Source: Gallibacterium genomosp. 3 | GTDB lineage: Bacteria; Pseudomonadota; Gammaproteobacteria; Enterobacterales; Pasteurellaceae | Reading direction: 5' to 3' | Assembly (NCBI RefSeq): GCF_001678475.1 | Contig: NZ_JTJR01000035.1 | Coordinates: 108,729 to 172,728 of the forward strand | Length of the DNA: 64,000 nucleotides | In this document: positions 30,825-39,409 of the stretch, one piece after another | How the letters are laid out: each line of letters begins with the position of its first letter | Numbering within the stretch: the stretch's first letter is position 1 | Notes under the pieces: model-generated | The model's input: the letters and a program-made list of their open reading frames with translations, nothing else | Told to the model about the DNA's origin: nothing | The model's database searches: none | Position numbers and translations under genes: made by a program

Positions 30825-31553
30825 ATGCAACATCTTATCTTTTTACATGGTTTTTTAGGATCACAACAAGATTGGCATGCGGTAGTTACACAATTATCCA
30901 ATGTACAATGCCACTGTTTAGATCTTCCAGGACATGGCGCGAATCATCATATTCAAATCAGTGATTTTGCAGAAAGTGCAATTTGGCTTTCAAAACAGAT
31001 TCAACAATTAGTTGGTCAAGCACCCTATTATCTGATTGGTTATTCCTTAGGTGGTCGGTTAGCTGCTTATTTTGCTACACAAACTATAACACCAGTACAT
31101 AACTTACAAAAAGTAGTGCTAGAAGGCGCAAATTTAGGACTAACCTCTCAAATAGAACGGGAATTACGTTGGCAAAATGATACGATGTGGGCAGAACAAC
31201 TTGCTACCCAACCAATTAGACAAGTATTACAAGCTTGGTATCAACAACCTGTTTTTGCCGATCTCACTGAACCACAACGCCAAGATTTAATTAACATTCG
31301 TGCTAATAATCAACCAACTGCATTAAGCCAAATGCTGTTAGCCACGTCTCTTGCAAAACAACCTGACTTGTGGCAACAAATTCAGGTACAACCAGAAAAG
31401 TTCTACTACTTTTGTGGTGCAAATGATGAAAAATTTCGCCAATTAGCAGAAAAGCATCAATTAAACCTAACATTAATTGAGAAAGTTGGGCATAATGCAC
31501 ACGTTCATCAGCCAATCGCATTCGCAACCAAATTGGCTGCACTATTTTGTTAA
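30825..31553 (+). CDS. menH: SHCHC synthase MenH (menaquinone synthesis)
   Basis: Alpha/beta-hydrolase (242 residues) that releases pyruvate to form SHCHC in menaquinone synthesis. The family start [16 protein letters not shown], catalytic serine motif GYSLGGRLA and C-terminal histidine motif [10 protein letters not shown] are present. It starts 6 nt after arcB and ends 16 nt before menB, so it is probably cotranscribed with both. The neighbouring menB supports the specific name. Confidence 0.9.
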   Translation: MQHLIFLHGFLGSQQDWHAVVTQLSNVQCHCLDLPGHGANHHIQISDFAESAIWLSKQIQQLVGQAPYYLIGYSLGGRLAAYFATQTITPVHNLQKVVLEGANLGLTSQIERELRWQNDTMWAEQLATQPIRQVLQAWYQQPVFADLTEPQRQDLINIRANNQPTALSQMLLATSLAKQPDLWQQIQVQPEKFYYFCGANDEKFRQLAEKHQLNLTLIEKVGHNAHVHQPIAFATKLAALFC

Positions 31554-31569
31554 TAAAAAAGGAAAAATT

Positions 31570-32427
31570 ATGTTATATCCAAGCGAAGACTTTTTATACG
31601 CACCTGTTGAATGGCAAGATTGTAGCGCAGGTTATACCGATATTCTTTATCATAAATCTGCTGATGGTATTGCCAAAATTACGATTAACCGTCCTCAAGT
31701 ACGTAATGCATTTCGTCCACAAACCGTAAAAGAGATGATTCAAGCCTTTGCTGATGCTCGCTTTGATGAAAAGATCGGGGTTATTGTTTTAACTGGTCAA
31801 GGTGAAAAAGCATTCTGTTCTGGTGGGGATCAAAAAGTCCGTGGTGATTACGGCGGTTATAAAGATGATCAAGGTGTACATCATCTCAATGTACTCGATT
31901 TCCAGCGTGATATTCGCACTTGTTCAAAACCAGTTGTCGCAATGGTTGCAGGCTATGCAATCGGTGGTGGTCATGTATTACATATGATGTGTGACTTAAC
32001 AATTGCCGCAGACAATGCAATTTTTGGTCAAACTGGACCAAAAGTAGGTTCTTTTGATGGTGGTTGGGGTGCGTCATATATGGCCCGTATTGTAGGTCAA
32101 AAGAAAGCCCGTGAAATTTGGTTCCTTTGCCGTCAATACAATGCGCAAGAAGCATTAGATATGGGACTAGTGAACACTGTTGTACCTTACGCAGATTTAG
32201 AAAAAGAAACCGTACGTTGGTGTCGTGAAATGTTGCAAAATAGCCCGATCGCATTACGCTGCTTAAAAGCGGCATTAAATGCAGATTGTGATGGTCAGGC
32301 GGGATTGCAAGAACTTGCTGGTAATGCAACAATGTTGTTCTATATGACTGAAGAAGGTCAAGAAGGACGTAATGCATTCAACGAAAAACGCCAACCAGAT
32401 TTCAGTAAATTCAAACGTAATCCTTAA
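31570..32427 (+). CDS. menB: 1,4-dihydroxy-2-naphthoyl-CoA synthase MenB
   Basis: Crotonase-family enzyme (285 residues) that closes the naphthoquinone ring in menaquinone synthesis. Motifs include [30 protein letters not shown] and [22 protein letters not shown]. The ATG at 31570 with upstream AAAAGGAAA gives the family N-terminus [15 protein letters not shown]; upstream in-frame ATGs lie inside menH and are rejected. Confidence 0.97.
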   Translation: MLYPSEDFLYAPVEWQDCSAGYTDILYHKSADGIAKITINRPQVRNAFRPQTVKEMIQAFADARFDEKIGVIVLTGQGEKAFCSGGDQKVRGDYGGYKDDQGVHHLNVLDFQRDIRTCSKPVVAMVAGYAIGGGHVLHMMCDLTIAADNAIFGQTGPKVGSFDGGWGASYMARIVGQKKAREIWFLCRQYNAQEALDMGLVNTVVPYADLEKETVRWCREMLQNSPIALRCLKAALNADCDGQAGLQELAGNATMLFYMTEEGQEGRNAFNEKRQPDFSKFKRNP

Positions 32428-32436
32428 TCACACAAT

Positions 32437-32468
32437 ATGGTCAGCAGATGCTGACCATTATTTTCACT
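32437..32468 (+). terminator. Terminator after menB
   Basis: ATGGTCAGCA (32437-32446) and its complement TGCTGACCAT (32449-32458) form a tight stem followed by TATTTTCA. It marks the end of the arcB-menH-menB transcript. Confidence 0.85.
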
Positions 32469-32526
32469 ATACGAAACAAATATTACCAATTAAATATCTT
32501 ATGTCCTAGTATCTAATATGATGCCC

Positions 32527-34404
32527 TTACCTCTTTTCTGAATTAATTTCTTCTATCAATATTTTTGGTAATAATATTTGAGATTCACTAAATTTATAAC
32601 CTATATTATATGAACCTATTGGCGTTAGGTGATCTTGATCCTTATAAATTGGACCACTATCTATATTATATTCTGTTGGTAGGAATGAAAGAAGATCAAC
32701 CCAATGCACATTAGGAATGTTATTTATAGTGTTATAAATCTTATCATTACTAGATTTAATATCTCCTATAGATGTAATTGGTGGTAAGTATTTATCTAAA
32801 CCAAAAGGCTTTAAGTGTAGTATTCTTAATGGAGAATAACTAATAGCAGGAATATTAGAAAATACATATACTTGTTTATCTTTAGCTAAAAATCTTACAA
32901 AATTTTGTAATTTTAAATAAAAATTTTTTTCTCTATACGAAAGAGGATCACTTCTTGGAACAGGATTCTCCCCTGAATATAAATCATAAAAAAAACTAAT
33001 AAATATTACTGGGTATTTATCTATTTTATTCATAACAGATAAACAAGACTCACTCTGAATAATACTGCCATTTTTATCAATTGGAAATTTACACCCCATA
33101 TTATTTATATTGATTATATCTGCTTTCCAACCTTCCTTTTTTCCAACATAATCTAAAAAGAATGAAAGGTGATCAGCATGAGAATCTCCTATCATTAATA
33201 CTTTACTTGGTAATGTATTTTCTATAACTAAGCTATCCTCCTTTGTATATTGTCTATCTATTTTTCGGATATGATTTCTTAATAAATAATTCATCCCTAC
33301 AATCAAAATAGATGGAATTAAGTATATATAGACGAATGCTTTCCAGAAAGATATTTTTCTATAACGTATAGGTTTCTCAACTAAATAATACCCAAGAAAA
33401 GATAGTAAGAAAGTAAGAACACCTTGTAAAGTTATAAATAAAATACTTTTTGATACATTTCCTAAAACATAATTAAATATCGTAATGATAACCCAATGCC
33501 ATAAATATAAAGAATAAGATAACAATCCTATTTTTACTATAAATGATAGACTTAGAATATTTTTAATAACCTTTCCTGATTGTGAAAAATAGATGACTCC
33601 TGCTGTAAGAAAACAAGGTATAAGTAAAGCTATTCCAGGAACAAACAGTGTCTTTTCTGAATAATAGAAGAAACAATATATAATTAGCACTAAACAAATA
33701 AAAGAAATAAGATCTGCAATAATTAAATAATTACCCCCCCCCTTACCTTTATATGGTGACAATAAAGATAAGCCAGAACCAATTAATAATTCAAAAAAAC
33801 GTAGTTGTGGTAAATAATAAGTGTTTATATATTTAGTATAATATGAACTAGGAATAAACGTTGAGGCTAAACTTAAAAAGAATAGAATCATTATTGCTTG
33901 AAACAATAACTTCTTATTCAGAGATTTTCTATATATTAAAATGACTAATAAAGGAAAAAACAGGTAGTACTGTTCTTCTACGGCTAAAGACCATATGTGT
34001 AGTATAGGGTTACTTGTTATATCTAAATCAAAATATCCTTGAGATTTTGCAAAAAAGATATTTGCACTTAATACAACAGAAAATTCGATCCCTTTTCTTA
34101 AAGTATTAAAATCATTATATGTGAATATTAAAGCGCCTACTATAGAAGTAAAAAACATTATAAAAATAAATATTGGATATATTCTTTTTATCCTTCTATT
34201 ATAAAAATTCTTATAAGTAAAAATTTTATTTTCTATTTCTGTAACAATAATTTTCGTAATTAAGTACCCAGAAATAACAAAGAATATATCAACGCCAAGA
34301 AAGCCACCAGGTAGCCAATTACTATTCAGATGAAAAATAATTACTGAAATAACAGCTATAGCTCTTAAACCATCAATTTCAGCACGATATTTTATACTAG
34401 ACAT
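32527..34404 (-). CDS. Membrane acyltransferase with SGNH domain (OafA/YrhL type)
   Basis: Probable O-acetyltransferase (625 residues) modifying lipooligosaccharide or another surface glycan. The N-terminal acyltransferase-3 domain (about residues 5-375, ten or more helices) shows EIDGLRAIAVISVIIFHLN with the conserved His25, then FFVISGYLITKII and WSLAVEEQYYLFFPLL. The C-terminal SGNH domain has GDSHA at 406-410 and DHLTPIGSYNI near the end. The gene is far more AT-rich than its neighbours and stands alone between menB and glyS, indicating acquisition. A run of nine G residues on the coding strand lies at codons 221-224, so slipped-strand phase variation is likely; the frame in this sequence is ON. 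Confidence 0.88.
   Translation of the reverse strand: MSSIKYRAEIDGLRAIAVISVIIFHLNSNWLPGGFLGVDIFFVISGYLITKIIVTEIENKIFTYKNFYNRRIKRIYPIFIFIMFFTSIVGALIFTYNDFNTLRKGIEFSVVLSANIFFAKSQGYFDLDITSNPILHIWSLAVEEQYYLFFPLLVILIYRKSLNKKLLFQAIMILFFLSLASTFIPSSYYTKYINTYYLPQLRFFELLIGSGLSLLSPYKGKGGGNYLIIADLISFICLVLIIYCFFYYSEKTLFVPGIALLIPCFLTAGVIYFSQSGKVIKNILSLSFIVKIGLLSYSLYLWHWVIITIFNYVLGNVSKSILFITLQGVLTFLLSFLGYYLVEKPIRYRKISFWKAFVYIYLIPSILIVGMNYLLRNHIRKIDRQYTKEDSLVIENTLPSKVLMIGDSHADHLSFFLDYVGKKEGWKADIININNMGCKFPIDKNGSIIQSESCLSVMNKIDKYPVIFISFFYDLYSGENPVPRSDPLSYREKNFYLKLQNFVRFLAKDKQVYVFSNIPAISYSPLRILHLKPFGLDKYLPPITSIGDIKSSNDKIYNTINNIPNVHWVDLLSFLPTEYNIDSGPIYKDQDHLTPIGSYNIGYKFSESQILLPKILIEEINSEKR
33734..33742 (-). repeat. 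Homopolymeric G9 tract inside the acyltransferase gene
   Basis: Nine C on the plus strand (nine G on the coding strand) interrupt otherwise very AT-rich sequence and encode K-G-G-G. Gain or loss of one G would shift the frame and cut the protein before its SGNH domain, the usual design of a phase-variable surface-modification gene. Confidence 0.85.
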
Positions 34405-34441
34405 TTATGTGATCTTATATAATTGTAAAAAAGGTTAAAAT

Positions 34442-34475
34442 AAAAAAATAAGTAGAGATAGATTTATCTCTACTT
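34442..34475 (-). terminator. Terminator after glyS
   Basis: An 11-bp stem (34450-34460 with 34465-34475), 4-nt loop and, on the minus strand, a run of T (ATTTTTTTA) form a textbook terminator 14 nt after the glyS stop. Confidence 0.92.
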
Positions 34476-34488
34476 AGCTTCTTATAGA

Positions 34489-36558
34489 TTATTGTAATAA
34501 AGAAATATCCGCTACTTTAAAGAACAGATCACGTAAATTCTTCAATAATGCTAAACGATTTTGGCGAAGTTTTGCATCTTCCGCATTTACCATAACATTA
34601 TCAAAAAAGTTATCTACACTTTCACGTAATCCAGCGAGTTGATCTAAAGCAGTTTGATAATCGCCTTTTTCAAACAATGGTTGCAATTCACGCTGTAACT
34701 CTAAAACACGTTCAGCTAATGTGATTTCTTGCACCTCTTTGCATAATGCAAGATCGATATGCTCAGGTAATTCGCCTTCTACTTTAGAAAGAATATTTTG
34801 TACACGTTTATTTGCTGCGGCAAGCGATTGTGCCGCTTCTAAAGTACGAAAATGACTTACAGCTTTTACGCGTGCATCAAAATCAGCTGGTTTAGTTGGG
34901 CGACAAGCTAATACCGCTTGAATGGTATCAATTGCGTACCCTTCATCTTGATACCAAGCACGGAAACGACCAAGAATAAAATCAACAACATCATTTACAA
35001 CCGCTGTATTAGTTAATTTATCACCATAGAATTGTGCAGCTTTCTCGGTTAAATCGACTAAATCTAATGGTAAATTTTTCTCTACAATAATTCGCAATAC
35101 CCCTAATGCTGCACGACGTAACGCAAATGGGTCTTTATCACCTTTTGGATGTTGCCCAATACCGAAAATGCCCACTAAGGTATCGAATTTATCCGCTAAA
35201 GCAACAGAGCAAGCCACTAGACTACGCGGTAATTCGTCACCGGCAAAACGTGGCATATATTGTTCATTTAACGCAACCGCTACTTCTTCGTCTTCACCAT
35301 CATGGCGAGCATAATGCATTCCCATTACGCCTTGTGTATCTGTAAACTCAAATACCATATTTGTCATTAAGTCACATTTTGACAATAAACCTGCACGTTG
35401 AGCTTGTTGTACATTAGCACCAATTTGTTGAGCAATTTCACCACTTAATTTCTCAATTCGTTCTGTTTTATCAAATAATGTACCTAGTTGTTGTTGGAAT
35501 AATACGGTTTTTAGGCGTGGTAAGTTATCAACTAAACGTTGTTTTAAATCCGTTTTAAAGAAGAATTCTGCATCACTTAAACGAGGACGTACAACTTTTT
35601 CATTCCCTTGAATTACCGCACTTTGATCCGCTGGATTAATATTTGATACAAAAATGAAATGTGGTAATAACTTGCCACTTTGATCATAAATTGGGAAATA
35701 CTTTTGATCTCCTTTCATGGTGTAAACCAAGGCTTCGGCTGGAACAGCTAAGAAGCGTTCTTCAAATTTTGCCGTCATCACCACTGGAAATTCAACTAAT
35801 GAAGTCACTTCCTCTAAGAGATCTTCTTCAATATCTGCTACTCCACCAACTTTGGCAGCAGCTTGCTCTGCATCACGGCGAATAATAGTTTTACGTTGAT
35901 TAAAATCAGCAATCACGCTGCCTTTATCTGCTAATAATTGTGGATATTGATCAGCATGATCAATCGTAAACTCGGCCTCACCTAAAAAACGATGTCCACG
36001 AATAGTACGTGCACTTGCAACACCAAGGATCGTCCCTTCAATTAACTCACCACCAAATAATAATGTCACAGTATGTACAGGACGGATAAATTGCTCACTT
36101 TTATCTCCCCAACGCATTGGTTTAGGAATTGGTAATTTCGCCAGTGCATTAGCAACTAAATCCACTAATAATTCTTTTGTTTGTTTACCTGCTTCTACAA
36201 CTTGATAGAATAACCACTCACCTTTATCTGTACTGATACGTTCCGCTTGATCAACTGTAATTCCGCAACCTCTTGCCCAACCTTCTGCCGCTTTAGTCGG
36301 TTTACCTTCTGCATCAAATGCTACTGATACGGCTGGACCACGCTTTTCAATCGTTTTACTTGGTTGTTCAGTAATTAAGTTATGTACTTTCACTGCCAAA
36401 CGGCGTGGTGCTGCAAACCATTCCACTTTATCAAAAGTTAAGCCAGCATTATTTAACTCCGCAGTGAAATTATCTGCAAATGCCACCGCTAATTTTTTCA
36501 GAGCTTTCGGTGGTAGCTCTTCAGTGCCGATTTCGGCGAGGAAGTTTTGTGTTGTCAT
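34489..36558 (-). CDS. glyS: Glycyl-tRNA synthetase beta subunit GlyS
   Basis: Large subunit (689 residues) of the alpha2beta2 glycyl-tRNA synthetase. The N-terminus [20 protein letters not shown], the middle KRGPAV and HRFLGEAEF segments and the C-terminal [22 protein letters not shown] are normal and the gene is full length. Its first 98 bp are repeated exactly at 38292-38389, 1.8 kb upstream, with foreign-looking DNA between. The complete gene therefore probably acquired a new upstream region when an element inserted at its start. Expression must come from an element promoter or read-through from the glyQ operon. The binding site GGATTAAATA before this ATG differs from that of the old copy. 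Confidence 0.96.
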   Translation of the reverse strand: MTTQNFLAEIGTEELPPKALKKLAVAFADNFTAELNNAGLTFDKVEWFAAPRRLAVKVHNLITEQPSKTIEKRGPAVSVAFDAEGKPTKAAEGWARGCGITVDQAERISTDKGEWLFYQVVEAGKQTKELLVDLVANALAKLPIPKPMRWGDKSEQFIRPVHTVTLLFGGELIEGTILGVASARTIRGHRFLGEAEFTIDHADQYPQLLADKGSVIADFNQRKTIIRRDAEQAAAKVGGVADIEEDLLEEVTSLVEFPVVMTAKFEERFLAVPAEALVYTMKGDQKYFPIYDQSGKLLPHFIFVSNINPADQSAVIQGNEKVVRPRLSDAEFFFKTDLKQRLVDNLPRLKTVLFQQQLGTLFDKTERIEKLSGEIAQQIGANVQQAQRAGLLSKCDLMTNMVFEFTDTQGVMGMHYARHDGEDEEVAVALNEQYMPRFAGDELPRSLVACSVALADKFDTLVGIFGIGQHPKGDKDPFALRRAALGVLRIIVEKNLPLDLVDLTEKAAQFYGDKLTNTAVVNDVVDFILGRFRAWYQDEGYAIDTIQAVLACRPTKPADFDARVKAVSHFRTLEAAQSLAAANKRVQNILSKVEGELPEHIDLALCKEVQEITLAERVLELQRELQPLFEKGDYQTALDQLAGLRESVDNFFDNVMVNAEDAKLRQNRLALLKNLRDLFFKVADISLLQ
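36461..36558. repeat. 98-bp direct repeat, copy 1 (5' end of the intact glyS)
   Basis: Positions 36461-36558 are identical to 38292-38389 (offset 1,831 bp). Identity stops exactly at the start codon on one side and within codon 33 on the other. Confidence 0.95.
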
Positions 36559-36586
36559 TATTTAATCCAATTAAAAAATAATAAAT

Positions 36587-37150
36587 TTATGAAAAATCTT
36601 TTTGTCTATCTGGGTTAATTATCCATTCAATAGTTAACTCATCTCTATCATCATTTCTAGAGTCATCTTTAATATCAACCACTTTTATTAGGCAATAAAA
36701 TCCTTTTTTATTAACTAAAATCGCTATTTCTCCTTCATTCAGCTTTCTAGTTCTAGATGTAAAATCAAATACATCTGGATTTCTAATTTCATAAAAATCA
36801 TATACACCTTTTGCTAAAGCTATCTTATCAATGTTAGGAGGATCATTATATAAATAAATACTTGTATCTGATGCTTTACTCCACTTAGTTGTAAAAATAG
36901 CATCGTCTTCTCCTATATTAAAATTCCCATTATTTGATGAGTAATTAAAGCTATCTCTCCCTTTAATTCTTTTACTCGCATAATTTGGAGAGTACTTGAT
37001 AAAATTTGCTAAACTAGCAATTCCACCAAAAAGAATTGTTAGAGGTTCTAATCTCGAACAGTCCGTAATAAACCAAATAATAGAAACAACTATAAACGAT
37101 GAAGTAAAAAAAATAACAATTTTACTCTGTAAAATACTTAATTTATACAT
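36587..37150 (-). CDS. Unrecognised membrane protein with two N-terminal helices, 187 aa
   Basis: Function unknown. Two hydrophobic segments lie at about residues 9-28 and 36-52 (IVIFFTSSFIVVSIIWFI and LTILFGGIASLANFI), followed by a soluble region of about 130 residues. The soluble part contains a distinctive stretch (GEDDAIFTTKWSKASDTSIY then LYNDPPNIDKIALAK) that I believe recurs in uncharacterised two-helix proteins, although I cannot cite a family. It lies 32 nt downstream of the GIY-YIG-like gene on the same strand and is probably its operon partner. It is very AT-rich, sits inside the inserted element and ends 28 nt before the glyS start. Confidence 0.75.
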   Translation of the reverse strand: MYKLSILQSKIVIFFTSSFIVVSIIWFITDCSRLEPLTILFGGIASLANFIKYSPNYASKRIKGRDSFNYSSNNGNFNIGEDDAIFTTKWSKASDTSIYLYNDPPNIDKIALAKGVYDFYEIRNPDVFDFTSRTRKLNEGEIAILVNKKGFYCLIKVVDIKDDSRNDDRDELTIEWIINPDRQKDFS

Positions 37151-37182
37151 AATTATATTTTTTCTATCCTTAAATTAATACT

Positions 37183-37752
37183 TTACCTACTAAATAAAAA
37201 AATTAAAATTATTACAATAAAAATTAATAAATAATTATTCCATTTTTCGTTAGCTTTCTCATATTGTTTTTTCCTATATATTTCTAGTTCTTTAGCTAAT
37301 TCTTTTTTCCGTTTACATTCTTCTATCTCTTGTTCCCTAGTATATTTATCAACTAATCCTCTATATAAATCATATTTAAAATATTCCTTAACAATAAGGA
37401 CCTTTGGATTATTTATTTTTTTGATATTAATAGCTTTTCTTATAGCCCAAATTGCTCTTTCTAAAGAACAATTAAACCACTCTTTACCCTCTCCAATTTC
37501 ATAGCCATTTATCCTATCTTTAAAAATTATCGAATGAGCTGACTGTTCTATTTCCCAAGGATTTTCTATTAAAACAAAATATTGTACTATTGGTGTTTCG
37601 GATAATTTTTGCCTATATTTAATACTCTTTGCCCGTTCATTTGGCTCCTTTAATGTATATCCAATCTTGTGTTTATCTCTTCGATTCGGATAAGACATAA
37701 CATATAAGTATCCTTTTTTTCCAATAGATCTAGTATCTTGATATTTACTCAT
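37183..37752 (-). CDS. GIY-YIG/T5orf172-like protein with C-terminal membrane anchor, 189 aa
   Basis: The N-terminal 110 residues fit the T5orf172/Mug113 branch of the GIY-YIG nuclease superfamily: GYLYVM at 14-19, KIGYT at 29-33, Arg40 in the following helix, glutamates 67 and 69 (WEIEQSAH) and a final EWFNCSLERAI. These positions correspond to the Y-Y-R-E core, so nuclease activity is possible but not shown. A charged helical linker (about 138-172) leads to a single C-terminal membrane segment (NYLLIFIVIILIFLFSR), an unusual ending for this fold. It is the first gene of the two-gene unit in the inserted element. Accessory genes of this fold occur in phages and defence loci; a defence role here is only a hypothesis. 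Confidence 0.75.
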   Translation of the reverse strand: MSKYQDTRSIGKKGYLYVMSYPNRRDKHKIGYTLKEPNERAKSIKYRQKLSETPIVQYFVLIENPWEIEQSAHSIIFKDRINGYEIGEGKEWFNCSLERAIWAIRKAINIKKINNPKVLIVKEYFKYDLYRGLVDKYTREQEIEECKRKKELAKELEIYRKKQYEKANEKWNNYLLIFIVIILIFLFSR

Positions 37753-38269
37753 AATAATTTTTATAATAACCTTATTTTTACCTTATATTATTATCAATAA
37801 TTTCTACCCTTGTATTTACAATTCTAATTTAAGTATCTTCCATAACTTTCAATTCATAAGTATTCCAATCGAACTATAAAGATTCAACACATAGCACATG
37901 CCAAACACAAATACTATACATATCGGCAAAATATTAACAACTAGGAAAAATACAAATTGTTTTATGTTAATTTTATGCCAGATCGCTTTGTACATTATCC
38001 AGGTTACTTCTTAGCAATACTTATTTTTATTATTGAATTCTGCCAAGCCTTTAAGCATTATTTGTGAGCAAACTTTCTTGATACTTATTGTTTATCATCT
38101 GACAAAATATCGCACATAGTTAATGTATTAACTGCCTACTCTATGAATTTAATCTCTCCAACATTAAAAACTTGTATGCTTTGTTGTTTTAAGAAAAAGT
38201 AACTTTATCCTACTGTTTGAACAGTCATAGTCATCTTTGTAGCTACTAATCACCAGTTCTCCTGAAAGT
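37753..38269. other. AT-rich non-coding part of the inserted element
   Basis: About 0.5 kb with no long reading frame on either strand. The best small frame is on the plus strand at 37975-38067 (30 codons, a hydrophobic peptide MPDRFVHYPGYFLAILIFI and onward) but it lacks a ribosome-binding site. The stretch must hold the promoter for the two element genes, which are read leftward from 37752, and may hold decayed genes or an RNA. Confidence 0.4.
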
Positions 38270-38389
38270 TTAGCTGCATACCATTAAAACTGCAGTGAAA
38301 TTATCTGCAAATGCCACCGCTAATTTTTTCAGAGCTTTCGGTGGTAGCTCTTCAGTGCCGATTTCGGCGAGGAAGTTTTGTGTTGTCAT
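38270..38389 (-). pseudogene. Orphaned 5' fragment of glyS (39-codon stub)
   Basis: The original glyS start remains in its operon position downstream of the 38424-39005 gene. It encodes the first 33 residues of GlyS exactly, then VLMVCS and a stop at 38270-38272. The native ribosome-binding region before the ATG remains, so a short peptide may still be made. Confidence 0.85.
38292..38389. repeat. 98-bp direct repeat, copy 2 (original glyS start)
   Basis: Identical to 36461-36558. The flanking bases differ on both sides, which sets the repeat length at 98 bp. Confidence 0.95.
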
Positions 38390-38423
38390 CTTATTGTTCT
38401 CTAATAACAAATATATCTATATC

Positions 38424-39005
38424 TTATGGAAAAACTTGTTTAAAATTTTCAGACCAAATTTTAGGATTTAAAGGTCTTGTACAAAAACCTTTCGTTTTAT
38501 CATTTGCAATCATCATTGCATCTTTCGCTTTATCCTCTCTTTCAAAGGATTTAATTTGAATCTGCTGCTTATCAGTTATCCCTGAAAGTTTTCTTTGTTT
38601 AATTTGTTCAACAAATCGCTGTGCAATTTGTTTTAATTCAGCATTCTTTTCAATTTCTTGTTTAGCCAGATAATTACTTTCATTTTGAACATTAATCACA
38701 TTTTCAATCTTAATTATGATCTCATCATTAACTAACGCCCATTTTCCCGTCATTGCATAGCTGTAATACAATATGCTCAGAAACTTAGCATCAGGCAATT
38801 CCTTTGCTGGAAACATTAACATCGAAAAAATCTGAGCTGTTCCATTCTTATGCAAGCGATAATCTGCTAAAACTTTTGCATTATGATCTTTATGTTCAAT
38901 TTGGCAATGCCAATCACCATAAAGATCTTTTACACTGTATTGCACACTTTTCGCACTCACAAAAGAACTGATCAACAGTAAAAAAGAAAAGATAACTTTC
39001 TTCAT
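38424..39005 (-). CDS. Hypothetical secreted protein, 193 aa
   Basis: Function not recognised. The ATG at 39005 gives a clear signal peptide (MKKVIFSFLLLISSFVSA) before KSVQYSVKDLYGDWHCQIEHK; an upstream frame extension is rejected. The mature part begins like a lipocalin-type or DUF domain (DLYGDWHCQ, LADYRLHKNGTAQIFS), with a lysine-rich C-terminal half and a second cysteine near the end (FCTRPL), so it is probably periplasmic. It lies in the gap between glyQ and the old glyS start with the same orientation. Confidence 0.78.
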   Translation of the reverse strand: MKKVIFSFLLLISSFVSAKSVQYSVKDLYGDWHCQIEHKDHNAKVLADYRLHKNGTAQIFSMLMFPAKELPDAKFLSILYYSYAMTGKWALVNDEIIIKIENVINVQNESNYLAKQEIEKNAELKQIAQRFVEQIKQRKLSGITDKQQIQIKSFEREDKAKDAMMIANDKTKGFCTRPLNPKIWSENFKQVFP

Positions 39006-39119
39006 TGTATATCTCCAAGTCTTATTGAGGCTCATATCGATATTCCACTATCGATATTGGTTTAGCTAATTTATCGCTTGTAATAAGCTATCTTCTATCA
39101 ATGCTGCTGTAATTCACGA

Positions 39120-39389
39120 TTACGCTTTTGGTGAAAAATAAACTGCAAGTTGAGCAGTATCTAAAATCACATCATCACCAACAACTAATGCTGGAACACC
39201 TGCATAACCATTCGCTTTCACAGCATCGAAAGCTGAATGTTGATCACGTAAACGTAAAAAACGTTTCAGATTTGCCATACTCTCCAAAATACTAACGCTT
39301 TCATATTCCACATTTAAGCGAGATAACTCTGCCACAAAAGGCGCTGTATCAGGGCAAAGATGGGCAAAAAATAAAACTGGTTTTGTCAT
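39120..39389 (-). CDS. Glutaredoxin-like protein, 89 aa
   Basis: Small thioredoxin-fold protein. The ATG at 39389 (MTKPVLFFAHLCPDTAPFVAEL) follows AGGATGATC and is preferred to an upstream start inside the GST gene. The CPDT motif replaces the usual CPYC, so only one active-site cysteine is present, as in monothiol types. GVPALVVGDDVILDTAQL matches the cis-proline and glutathione-binding region of the fold. It is 20 nt downstream of the GST-like gene and probably cotranscribed with glyQ. Confidence 0.8.
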   Translation of the reverse strand: MTKPVLFFAHLCPDTAPFVAELSRLNVEYESVSILESMANLKRFLRLRDQHSAFDAVKANGYAGVPALVVGDDVILDTAQLAVYFSPKA

Positions 39390-39409
39390 TTTGATCATCC
39401 TAAAATTGT

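Larger units (their letters stand above)
36559..38389. mobile_element. Inserted cargo element at the glyS start, flanked by 98-bp direct repeats
   Basis: A 1,831-bp unit separates two exact copies of the glyS 5' end. It holds two minus-strand genes, about 0.5 kb of AT-rich DNA without a clear gene, and the old glyS start. No recombinase, transposase or terminal inverted repeats are visible. The structure fits an element that carries its own copy of the target gene's 5' end, as integrated islands do at tRNA and some protein genes. Homologous recombination of imported DNA carrying a glyS fragment is the alternative, in a naturally competent family. The element class is inferred, not recognised. 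Confidence 0.65.

Noticed and set aside
37975..38067. 30-residue hydrophobic peptide in the inserted element
   Set aside because: It could be a small toxin, but there is no ribosome-binding site and no antitoxin RNA can be shown; short hydrophobic frames are common in AT-rich DNA.
36559..38389. The insertion as a classical transposon or IS element
   Set aside because: No transposase gene and no terminal inverted repeats; a 98-bp duplication is far longer than IS target-site duplications.
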